This document shows, piece by piece, positions 43,489-53,441 of a stretch of 64,000 nucleotides of DNA. The number at the start of each line of letters is the position of its first letter. Position 1 is the stretch's first letter. This stretch comes from Guadua angustifolia (lineage: Eukaryota > Streptophyta > Magnoliopsida > Poales > Poaceae), in the NCBI GenBank assembly GCA_036346375.1, contig JAYEVE010001024.1, forward strand, positions 25,535 to 89,534, given 5' to 3'. The notes beneath the pieces were generated by a model. That model was not told the origin of the DNA, made no database searches, and saw only the letters and a list, made by a program, of their open reading frames with translations. The position numbers were made by a program, and so were the translations under genes.

Positions 43489-46393
43489 AGAATAACACCC
43501 GCCAAACGCACCGCTGAATGCTACCCAAAACCCTAAATGACGCTTACAACACTCCGAACCATCTTTGGTCCAAAGTGTCATCCATCAAGACCCAAGAAAT
43601 AAAACTTGACAACGAAATCCAATTGAACTAATAACTCAACGAATGAAACACTAAACCTTTTACCATTACTAAAAAATTGAAATCGACCTTGAACCACTCT
43701 AAACCAGTTAAAGCTAAGTCACCGAAATTTACAAAATTTCGCATGACCTCTCTAGAACAGAGGACATCCACTCAAGAAAGTAAAAAGAAACAATAGCAGG
43801 TATAAGATATATCAACCACTCAAAATAGAAGGAAATATTCTAACAGGTCCTTAGATAATCAATCAAATATCAAACCGGCACTTAACCAACAACACAACAA
43901 CGATCTACACAATACTATCTCATTAGTTACAACCAGAATTAATCGAAATGATTGAATTGGTTGAAGGTGACTAAAGTCATGCACGTGCTCTACTCCCATC
44001 CCGGCGAGTCAGCTTCAAGGTACCTAAAACAAGAAACAACAAGCGTGAGTCCAAGACTTAGCAAAGTACACAAGCGTAACAATTCCAGTTTATCGTAAGT
44101 AAAACAAGAACTTGACCATAAGAGCAAGTAATACAAAGGAAGCAACATCCGGAAAATACGCATTTGTACCCATTTAAAACAAAACTTGACTAAACCAAAA
44201 TTCATCGCAATCAAGTAATAAACTTGATAATAAAACCATTCAACGCCAAAGAAACATTACTTGACTTTAAATCCAATGTCTCCGACTTAACTATCCCTTG
44301 TTGCAACTCAAACCATTTTCATCAATTGAATTTGAGTTCATAACTCGACTTCACTCCACGATATTCATACAACATAATTAGCAAGACAAGGAAATGCGCT
44401 AATTCATCAAATTCAATTCAATCTCCCCTTTTGGGTTGAGTCCACGAATCAACCTTCAATTACCACAATCACTATCCAAATGACACACCATTTACCACAA
44501 CACTCATTATGAAAGATGCAATGCACATGAATGCTCATTTCCATGCACGCATCAGATCGCCGGTGCCCACCCGTCGGTGTGCACCTCACGCCCCTTCCAT
44601 CCCGTAGATGGAAGGTGCCTACTCTTATCGTCTCGCTCCCATTCACCTCGATGAATGGGACTACGAGGTAGGACTTTCGTGTTCACTACGTGTGAACACA
44701 GAGGCCTGTGATCAAGATGGGTCGCCTCTTCCATTATGAATGCACAAATGCAATTTTCATGAATGAAATGCAACTTTTCATTCAATGCATACACAAACAT
44801 ACCATATCCACATACACACACACCAATTCTCACATTCCTAAGTCACTAGCGGTACTTGTACAAGCAGATTCAACCGTAAGGCATGGCAACTCATGACAGC
44901 GTTTCTATCATGCAACCACATCCTACGGCCACGAACCATATTCACACAATACACTTGCAGTTAAATGCTCACGATACTATCTTTATAAAGGACTTAACCG
45001 CTTCAACCAAACCCATGTTAGTCCCAATCACTCGAACAATCTACTCACTATAATCAACCTTACTAAAAGCTCGGTCTCACTTAGAGTTCATCTAATTAAC
45101 AGAGCAACAATTAAACTAAGGAGCATCACATATGAACACACATCCACACTCAATAACACGGTGTACTTGCATCAATTCCTTAAACTTTTAATCATCATAG
45201 TCATTTTCATAAGAGGGAGCACTTTCTAGTTATAGCCAAGCAAGGCTTACCTCTTGCGTATGCATCGACAATTACTTACGCTAAGAGCAAACAATCGTTT
45301 AATCTTCCTAGCCGCAATCTAGGAATGCACTTGCCTTTAACTCTCGAGGAGCAAAGTGATTAGAGGCTAAACTCGCTCCTGGATTTACAACACCTGCAAA
45401 TAATTACATACATCTCAAACCAAGCCGTAACAGCAACCACAATGCAAAAGACACCTGAAACTGACTTTGCTCTCAACTCGGGTTGCTCAGGAGATAGTCA
45501 GTTTCGACACCTCATAAGAAATTCTATACTCATCCAAATCAAGTAAATGATAGCAGTTTCACAATCTACACGAAATTTTCCACAACTTTCCAGGCAATGG
45601 AATATTCTAATTCGGAGTCTATATATTTCTAATCAACAGGTTAAGTTTCAGCTTCAGATTTCAGTAATTTCAGAACAGCAAGCAGTAAAAAAGGCATAAC
45701 TTTTAATTGGCTGATCGGATTTTAGTGTTCTTGTACTTCAATTAAAGGGGAAGGGATACTCTACAATTTCTTCTACAGACAAATATCCATTTGACCTCTC
45801 TAAGCATCCCAAAACCGCGCTACAAAAACACAAAGAAAACTGCTCGAAAACAGAACTTAGGGTTTCCCTCCAAAAACTAGTTTCCCTCCAAAAGAACTAA
45901 TCCTAGAACCCTAGAACCACCTCTATCCTGGCTAGGGACTCCAGATCTGAGCTCCCAAGGAGTGCACACGGGAAAACACTAACCATGGAGGGAGGCAAGG
46001 AAGGAGAGGAGCTGCCGCTCAGGTGCAGCAGGAGAGGCGCCAGCCTTGGAGGGAGTTGGGAGGTCGCGGAGCTGGCTCGCCGGAGTTGAGGCAGGAAGGA
46101 GGAGCCTTGCTCCTGGCTGTGCTGCTCACGAATGGGAGGAGGAGACTCCAAGAAGAAGCCCTTTCCTTTTGTTCCGACAGCACACAAGGAGAGAGAGAGG
46201 GGCTGGTTTTGGGTGAAGTGTGGGGCGGCTAGGTAGGAAGAGGTAGGAAAATTGGTACTTCACTCCCACACAAATAAAAATTCAACCCTGTAGTTTCCAG
46301 ATGAGTCATCGACTCTCAAGATTGCCTCACAAGAAGAACCCACCCCGGACTGAAAAAAATATCCACCACCAGGAAAAGATATGTGATATTACA
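43489..46393 (-). repeat. LARD-3 right (5') LTR, about 2905 bp
   Basis: It is colinear with the left LTR, with long identical runs (for example 37848-38100 against 44020-44280). Local differences cluster around the first hairpin (44548-44590) and CAG-rich sites. It ends at 46393 beside the TTGGC duplication. Confidence 0.9.
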
Positions 46394-46398
46394 TTGGC

Positions 46399-47908
46399 TA
46401 ACATTTCATTTTTAATTTTTAGCTCATTATATTTATTCTGCAAGTCTTCATGATCTTTGATAAGTAAAGCATGACTTGAAACTAGTTCATCATAAATCTG
46501 CACAGATTTTTCATGTTCAAGAGTAAGCTTATCATGCTTGTCTTTTAGCAACTCAAGATCATTAGCCATGCTAGCAAGGGTTTTCTTAAGAGCTCTTGTT
46601 GAAGTTGTTTTAGCATGCAAAGCATTATTTAATTCTTCAACTATTTCCACTAACTTATCATAAGAAGGTGAGTCACTAACCTTTTCCTCATCAGCTTTTG
46701 CCATTAGACACAGAGGAAATGCAGGTGATGGTGGAGTTGACTCATCCAGAGCGAGTCCAGCTAGCCCCTTTGACCTAGAGTCTTCATCATCAGAGGATGA
46801 ATCTCTACTAGTGTTGTCCTTATCAGTGACCCATTCTCCTATATGAGCTTCTCCTTTTACTTTCTTTGAGAATTTCTTTCTTTGAGAAGCTTTTCTTATA
46901 GTACTTCTTCTTGGAATTGTCGTGGGTCTTCTCGGATTTGTCGTGGGTCTTCTCATCATCCTCGTCATCTCTAGCTTTGAACTTGTTCTTCTTCTTGCTT
47001 TTGTTAGGGCACCGAGCAGCAATATGTCCCTTTTCATTACATTCAAAGCAAATAATATTAGCAAAAAGATTTTTCTTTGAGTAAGAGTTTGACCTTCCCT
47101 TATCCTTGAAGTTCACTCTTCTCATAATTTTGTTAGCTCTTCTCATCAGTAGAGCTAATTTCTTAACATCCTCATCCTCAGCTTCACTTGACTCATCATC
47201 ACTCTCATCTGACGAATCTTGCACGACCTCCTTTGCTTTGAGGGCAATCGACTTTTTCTTAGGAGCATCTTCTTTAGCTAATGTAAGCTCATGTGCTGAA
47301 ATTTTTCCCAGTAGCTCAGTGGGAGTGAGCCTCTTGAGATCACCACTGTTAGATAAGTAGGTGATCAAGCTGTGATAGGCTCTCGGAAGTACCCTGATCA
47401 TCTTCCTGCAAACCTCAATATCAGATATTTTAGTACCTAGGCCTTTAAGTTCATTTACAATAGGATTAAGCCTAGAGAACATATCATTGGCATTTTCTTG
47501 AGGAAACATTTTGAACTGATCAAAATTTTCTCGGACAACATAATATTTTTCTTCTTTAACATCAGTAGTCCCTTCATGTATTTCTTGCAATGTTGTCCAA
47601 ATGTCATATGCAGAGGTAAGGTTACTTACTCTATCAAACACTTCTAAGCTAAGACAAGAAAATATAGCATTTCTAGCTTGGGCATCAAACTGCATATTTT
47701 GAATCTCACCAAGAGTGGGTTCACCATACACAGTTTGCCCTTCAGGCAAGATGCGAGGAGGCAAGGGTTTCTCTGTAACCCTCCACACATCATACCCAAC
47801 AGCTTCTAAATAACATCTCATTCTAATTTTTCAATAAGCATAATTAGTACCATCAAAAACAGGTACTCTTCCTATACTAACAGTTGCAGAACCATTTCCC
47901 TCGGCCAT
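46399..47908 (-). pseudogene. Copia gag, N-terminal part
   Basis: The likely start is the ATG at 47906-47908 (MAEGNGSATVSIGRVPVF), 49 bases from the PBS. An in-frame TGA follows at 47831-47833 (codon 26), after which the frame is open to 46823. It contains the UBN2-type gag core (AIFSCLSLEVFDRV, DIWTTLQEIHEG, IRVLPRAYHSLI), an acidic Ser/Glu stretch and the zinc knuckle CFECNEKGHIAARC. A frameshift near 46885 moves to the frame with HIGEWVTDKDNTS and a long coiled-coil-like segment, cut at 46394 by LARD-3. Gag would form the particle and bind element RNA. Confidence 0.92.
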
Positions 47909-47942
47909 TTTACCAAAGCTAGTTAGGCCAAATTAAGGTAAA

Positions 47943-47957
47943 CCTACTCTGATACCA
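47943..47957 (-). promoter_or_regulatory. Copia primer binding site (tRNA-iMet type)
   Basis: The minus strand reads TGGTATCAGAGTAGG, two bases downstream of the 5' LTR end. It places the LTR boundary at 47960 (TG on the plus strand). Confidence 0.92.
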
Positions 47958-48577
47958 CTTGAAGGAACGAGTTGGCCTAGAGGGGGGTGAATAGGCAATT
48001 CTACACATTTTAATTCTTTGGTTACAGATACCTGTTCTATGAGAGCTAACTATTTAAAATCAGAATGTACCAAAGATAACAGCAAACTGATATAACAGCG
48101 AAAGCAATTCAATATAAAGCAAAGAACAGAATGAGACAAATATTTATCCCGTGGTTCAGAGCACTTCTCCTACTCTACATTGAAACACTTCTCTCGAAGT
48201 ATTGCTTCACCACAGCTAGTCGCAGTAGCTATGGTTCTCACTCGGGTAGCTCTTTCACCACTCCAGTGAGGTGAGCTACAAACCCTTCACAATTAAAAAT
48301 GGCCTTCCACAATCTTCTTTGGACAGGTCGCACTTTTCACCTCCTTCAAGTTGTCTAGGATCACTGAGATCCAAGAGTAATAAACTTGCACAAGTTCTGT
48401 CTCTTAGTTCACTCGCAAACTACACCACTAGACTCAAACTTGGAGCTAGACACTTAGAAGAAATAAGGATTTTGAGTTTCAGAGTGAAACATAGACTCCT
48501 TGTTGTGAAAGAGAGCTCTTTTGATGCTAAAATGTCAAGGAGTTCATAAAGTTCTATGATAGATGGTTCAGGAAATG

Positions 48578-48588
48578 CTTATATAGCC
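48578..48588 (-). promoter_or_regulatory. TATA box of the copia 5' LTR
   Basis: The minus strand reads GGCTATATAAG. It lies about 670 bases upstream of the gag ATG and about 620 bases before the LTR end, a normal place for the U3/R boundary. Confidence 0.65.
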
Positions 48589-48736
48589 ATTCTGATGAAA
48601 AATAGCCGTTGTACCTACCACAGTGACCGTTGCATGTGTCAGAGTGTCAATTTTGAGCTAATACACGTTTACAGCAGACTAAAATTTCAATCTTAGCGAT
48701 ATTGATCATGTGCATCACGGACCAAATTTGCATAAT

Positions 48737-49246
48737 TATGGCGGACCAAAAAATTTAGTCCGTCATACATGGGCAAAGCAACAAGTTTTGGTCCGTCAAA
48801 AGAAATGAAGTCTCGTGTGTATGACGGACCAAAAATTTGGTCAGTCATAGATGGAGTCTGACAAGATCAGTAGCTAAGGACCAATATATTTTCTTTATAA
48901 AAAGAGTTTAGTCAAATGATTTGAATTTTCCACGGACTAAACTTTGAAATAACAATATTTGATCCAACTTGAATAAGAAATTTTTGTGAAATTGAAAATG
49001 ATTTCAACCATGAATTCAAGGACTTAATATCAAAGTTTTGTCTATCAGAAGATATAGGTATTTTTGAATTTATGCCGGACAAAAATTTGATCCGTCATAG
49101 ATAGACAACCGAGAACACTTTGGTTTCACCAAGGTATGTGTATGGCGGACCAAAAGATTGACCCGTCATAGATGGATAACTTAGGAAAGTTTGATCGGTT
49201 GAGAGCATATGTATGGCGGACCAAAAGAGTTTGGTCCATCATAGAT
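48737..49246. repeat. Array of five palindromes in the copia U3
   Basis: Variants of the half-site TATGRCGGACCAAA facing TTTGGTCCGTCATA occur at about 48737-48767, 48820-48849, 49075-49104, 49141-49171 and 49212-49246, 36-225 bp apart. Isolated half-sites lie between them (48714-48726, 48786-48798). Each can form a hairpin or bind a dimer. The array ends about 150 bp upstream of the TATA box, an enhancer-like position. One more copy lies in the pol-env spacer (33008-33042). Confidence 0.8.
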
Positions 49247-49764
49247 GAACAATATCAGCTAGTCGAGATTTTTCAAACATATTTCACTACGGACTTAGGA
49301 ACAAAGGAATATAGGATTTGGTCTGTCATAATTGAATAGAATTTGATCAAAATTGGTCTAAAGGGAATTTTGATGATGAACAATATTGACTTTGGTTTGG
49401 GATAAGAACTTTGGCTAGAATATGATAGATTAAGACAAGAGTACTGAATTTCAGTCTGTCACAAGGATTGGACTTGATATAAATAGGAATTTTGTTTCAA
49501 GGAACAGAAAAACTAAGAATTTAGCTCCAAATGTCTCGTTTTGTTTTAGCCTTATGAACCAAAATATCAACTTGTGCAAAGTCCCTCTTTATAGTACAGC
49601 CAAAGTGAGAAAATAATCCTAGTTATTTGACTTGAATCAACTCCCAAGTCATAAACTAAAAATGAAATACTTTAATCTTATTTGTCCAATTTGCTCCATT
49701 CAAGATTTCAGCACAAGCTCTTTCATAGGAGAGAAATTATTAACTTGGTCATCAACACCAAAAC

Positions 49765-50276
49765 CAGTGTTCGCCTAAACGGCCTAAACGGTCGTTTAAA
49801 CGGCGTTTAAATGGTAAACGGTGGCCAACTGTGTCGTTTAGTGTGTAAACGGTCCATTAAACAGCTTGACCGCTTAAACGGTCAAAAAACAGAGTTAAAC
49901 GCCTAAACGGTCTAAATGAACGGAGGTAAACGCTATTAAACGAGCTAAACAATTTGTTTAACCCATCGCTTAGGCGAACACACCAAATTCACTTGAGTTT
50001 TTTCATATATTATTATGTATATCTTATATTATTCATACATAAATATGTATACTTGATTTGTTACATGTATAAATATGTATATATATTTTTTACATGCATA
50101 AATATGTGTACTTGCTCTAATATTTTATTCTTCTATAAGCATAAATATGTTTATTTTAATGCTACAAAGACAAAACCGTTTAGACCGCTTAATTCCGTGT
50201 AAACACCGTTTAAACGGTCTAAACGCTAAACAAAGGGCGACCGACTGTTTATCGTTTAGCGTTTAGGATAACACTG
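49765..50276. mobile_element. hAT-type MITE, 512 bp, in the copia 5' LTR
   Basis: It is bounded by an 8-bp target duplication ACCAAAAC (49757-49764 and 50277-50284). Termini are CAGTGTTCGCCTAAACG and, inverted, CAGTGTTATCCTAAACG. The empty site survives in the 3' LTR near 18872. The ends are packed with TAAACGG-type motifs on both strands. The left 220 bp is itself a foldback, since gcttaggcgaacac at about 49969-49982 mirrors the left terminus. The centre (49985-50165) is AT-rich with repeats of cataaatatgta. There is no coding capacity. The 8-bp TSD and CAGTG ends place it with hAT elements. Confidence 0.92.
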
Positions 50277-50334
50277 ACCAAAACAGCTTAACAAAATATG
50301 ATAAAAATTGAGGGGGGCTTAGATGCTATCAACA

Positions 50335-51008
50335 GAGTCTAGACAGCCTTCGGTAAAATAGCCTTATCTTTCAATTGGCTGAATAAAACTTTGTGATTTT
50401 GATCTCTAATGAAAGATGAGACAATTATCTAAAATTTTCACAACAGCCATCCCCCAAGGAAACGACTCTAAAATTTTATAAATCGCATTCCAAAACAGCG
50501 ATCTGATCTACCGCAAATCCAGAAACAGTCCCGAAATTGAATCCACCTCAAATCCCATCTTCCCAACGTGCAAACCATGAATAAAACCATCTAAACACTC
50601 TCAAAATCAACCTCTATCAGAAACAAGACCTTGAAGAGAGGGTGATTTCTCTTACCCAACCACGGGATCGAAGACGACACGAAGAACCCGCCCGATCTAC
50701 AGCACTTCTAGCGATTCGATCCACCGGGGCCAGCAATAGAGATCAAAATTGGAGAACAAAGCGAAAGGAGGGGGTGGCTGCTGTGTGCGCTCAATGGAAA
50801 AAGGGAGGGGCGGCCATGAGGGCGACATGCTGGGGGAAGTGGGGGAGGCGCCCTAGGGTTGGGGAGGGAGTTCTCCTTGCACTAAAAGACTAGCCCGTAG
50901 GCCAAAAGTTGACCTACAAATGAAAACCCCACAAAAAATACAGATTTCCTTCTCCAATGTTCTCCTAGAATAATACACTCTCCCCTAAAGTTCATCTGGG
51001 ATATTACA
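50335..51008 (-). mobile_element. Outer TGTAACACC-type LTR, right part
   Basis: It resembles the last third of the LARD LTRs (CAATTGGCTGA.TAAAACTTT near 50375, GC-rich block at about 50690-50890) and ends GGGATATTACA at 51008, followed by CTGTT, the same 5 bases that precede 18053. It is the remainder of the LTR into which the copia element inserted. Confidence 0.85.
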
Positions 51009-51013
51009 CTGTT

Positions 51014-52830
51014 CGTCCAATCACCTGTTTGGATTGTACAGTCATTCAATCTGGTCTCTTAGTGGTTTGATTTTCAGGGGAAAATTTTATTTGTGACCGT
51101 TCACCCCCAGATAGCCATTTTGGTCCTTCAGTAATACAAGTGAATGTACTAAAATTCAAAAAAATGAGGTAGCAAGCTATGGGTATCACACATATTAGGA
51201 AATTTTGATGGTACCACACTTGAAACAAGCTGTTGCATACAATTAGGATGGCCTAAAACAACAAGCTTCAATTCAGCAAGTTTATCATAAGTTATGCATA
51301 TTCTATAGACAAGAAACTTGCCATAATCCCCAAATAAATTGAATTTAAAACAGTAGACATATGTGCTAGATAAAGACTTAAGGGATGAAATTTCAGAAAT
51401 CTTATCCATAGCACAATTCAAACTAATAGGCTTATTCAACATGATATAGCACAAAATAGTGGCAGAGGATATTCTAGCTATCACTTCCTTATACGTAATC
51501 AACACCACATGATCAAAATTATAAGCATGTAATTCATCACATGGTTCTACAATTGTGACACAAAATGGTAACTCACTAGAATAAAGTACAACAACAATAT
51601 ACTCACAAATTTGCTCACTTTTTTGCTGTAAATTAAATCAGATCTGTACCATGGTCATTAGCGTCCGCCTCAAAAGAAGTAGGTACCACAAAACTTTCAC
51701 TTGATAATGCAGGTTTTTCAGCTTGTAGCTCCCCTTCTTCAGAAGTAACATGCATATTACATGGAACAACAACAACAGAAGTAACAGAAGTATATTGATT
51801 ATGTTAGTAGAATCATCCTCACAAGTGCTATTCTCTACTTCACTCGAATTTTCTATAATTTCTTTCATATGCTCTAGGTGTATGCTCTCATTAAGGTTTG
51901 GTGTAGTCTTTGCAATAGAAGTAACATCTAACTCTGTAGGAACTTGAACTGTGATTGATTGTCGTCTCTATATTTTTCTTTTAGCTTCATATGTAAGATT
52001 AAGCAAACATGACAATTAAGATTAACCAAAACCAATGGCATACCCTAACATGGTATAATAAATTTTATGACAATAGCTACCTGCCACAATTCTATATCTC
52101 ATTAAGTCAAGATTATCAATATTTATCATGTGATATGACCCATCGTAAAACTAATCACATCTAAGCATAGCTACGGTAACCTAGTTGTTGGTAATACAAT
52201 TATATCCAACTAATAATATCCTAGCCTAGGGTAACAATGGATATAGGGTATTCAAAAAATCAAGGTGGCATAATGACAAGTAGGTGTTTAGCTATTCCTA
52301 GCAAATAATCATGGGTAAAATGTAGCATGCAATTTGCATGAAACAAAATACTTTTGCATACATGCCATGTCTCAACCTAGGATAACAATGCATACATGGC
52401 ATTCCAATAATCAAGGTGGCATAATGAAAATTAAGTATTTAGCTATTCCCAGTAAATAATCATTGGTACACAAATAGCAAGCAATTTGTATAAGATAAAG
52501 TACTTGTGCAGACATAGGTTCAACATGATTAATGGTTATGACTTGCCTTGTTAGCATACTGTTGTTGCTTAGCCTTGCTCTTCAAATCCTTTTTCCAATC
52601 CTTAGGATCAAAGTCTATCAAAAAAGAAAGAAAAAATAAAAATAAATAATAAAAAGAGACTCAAACAAACTCTAAATTTAAAATAAATGTCTCTAGATTA
52701 AGGAGCTCAATTTTAGATAAATTTAGAAATTTGAATGAGTTCAATCGAAGATTGTCAATGGCGGCAGGTTCTGATGATGAAGCGGCGGTGGTGGAAAAGA
52801 TTGGATAGAATTGATATTTGGGCATGGTAA
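51014..52830 (-). pseudogene. Possible remains of an unidentified minus-strand gene
   Basis: Features that look gene-like on the minus strand: a TATA-like AATAAATAG near 53038-53046; a leader with aaacctaaccctagc near 52990 (telo-box-like, common in plant 5' leaders); a possible ATG near 52826 (MPKYQFYPIF); and a short segment FDPKDWKKDLKSKAKQQQY near 52550-52613 preceded by a pyrimidine-rich AG. Further on, open stretches at 51640-51960 (TVQVPTELDVTSIAKT) and 51149-51508 (YKEVIARISSATILCYIML; FGDYGKFLVYRICITYDKL) follow. These could be exons separated by AT-rich introns, but I recognise no family, and a stop and frame changes suggest decay. No function is proposed. Confidence 0.3.
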
Positions 52831-53100
52831 TCCAAACTAAAATCTATTCATTCAGGAAATAGATCAGAAGCTAAAACACAAGATGACGTGGTCAAATTTG
52901 CGAAGAACTTATCGATGTGGCAAGGAACGGAGAAAGATGTGGCAGCTCTGGCACCGAAGGTGAAGAAGACAACTCGTGGTGACGATTTGTGGTGCTAGGG
53001 TTAGGTTTTGGTTGCAGCGGGTTTGAGGAGGTGGGAACTATTTATTGCAGACAAGTGGCATGGAAAACACAAAATCATGTACGGATTCAGTTGATATGGA

Positions 53101-53214
53101 TTTTAAACTTCTAATACTTTCAGATAATCATTAATTTTGTTTAGGATTTCCTTCGAGATTCAGTTTTTGAAATAATACATGTATGAATTTTCAAACTTCT
53201 AATACTTTCAGATA
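53101..53214. repeat. Short direct repeat upstream of the LINE
   Basis: A ~26-bp motif (aaacttctaatactttca plus flanks) occurs at about 53101-53126 and again at about 53187-53214. The second copy ends just before the LINE target duplication. The LINE did not create it, because the 11-bp TSD is separate. Confidence 0.7.
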
Positions 53215-53441
53215 GACATTATTAGAATGCGTGAGGAAAAAACTACTGAACGGTATAACCTTCGAGGGCGTTAGCAACGACATAGTGGATCTCATCGATC
53301 GACCTCCCATTTCGGCATTGCGAGGAGGGGTGCTGGTGATGCCCCTTGGTGGAGCCGTCGCGGAGTCGTCGTCATCACCCGGGATTTCCGCCGTCCGATC
53401 CACTACCGGCTTCAATGGCGGCGGCGTAGGCTTCGCCTGGC

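Larger units (their letters stand above)
37313..46393 (-). mobile_element. LARD-3: complete non-autonomous LTR retrotransposon
   Basis: LTRs lie at 37313-40220 and about 43489-46393, both ending TGATATTACA. The target duplication TTGGC is at 37308-37312 and 46394-46398. A PPT follows the left LTR and a decayed tRNA-Met-type PBS precedes the right one. The interior (40221-43488) has no retroviral coding motif. The element interrupts copia gag between its two zinc-knuckle regions. The right LTR start is altered (agaataacaccc instead of tgtaacaccc), so that boundary is good to a few bases only. Confidence 0.93.
18506..50334 (-). mobile_element. SIRE/Maximus-type Ty1/copia retrotransposon, nested and dead
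   Basis: On the minus strand the order is 5' LTR (50334-47960), PBS, gag with CCHC knuckles, protease, GAG-pre-integrase and integrase, RT, RNase H, a ~1.3-kb spacer, a long env-like frame, PPT and a truncated 3' LTR (18916-18506). INT before RT defines Ty1/copia. The extra 3' frame and repeated PPT-like tracts are typical of the SIRE/Maximus lineage. LARD-3 splits gag and LARD-2 lies just before the env-like start. Without insertions the body is about 12.5 kb. At least nine in-frame stops plus three frameshifts make it non-functional. Confidence 0.92.
47960..50334 (-). repeat. Copia 5' LTR with MITE insertion
   Basis: The boundaries are the TGAAGGAACG end beside the PBS and TGTTGATAGC (minus) at 50334. 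Without the 520 bp of MITE plus duplicated target it is 1855 bp. From the U3 side (right) it contains a part shared with the truncated 3' LTR, an array of palindromes (48737-49246), a TATA box (48578-48588) and the leader. Confidence 0.9.

Noticed and set aside
48737..49246. CRISPR-like array of palindromic repeats
   Set aside because: The repeats are diverged, irregularly spaced and inside a plant retrotransposon LTR, with no cas genes or spacers.
53101..53214. The ~26-bp direct repeat as the LINE target duplication
   Set aside because: The true duplication is TAGAATGCGTG, which directly abuts both the element start and the poly(A) tail. The other repeat lies wholly upstream.
53191..53415. 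Minus-strand frames overlapping the LINE start (53191-53415, 53412-53660, 54417-54884)
   Set aside because: They are shadows of the GC-rich ORF1 coding strand with no motifs of their own.
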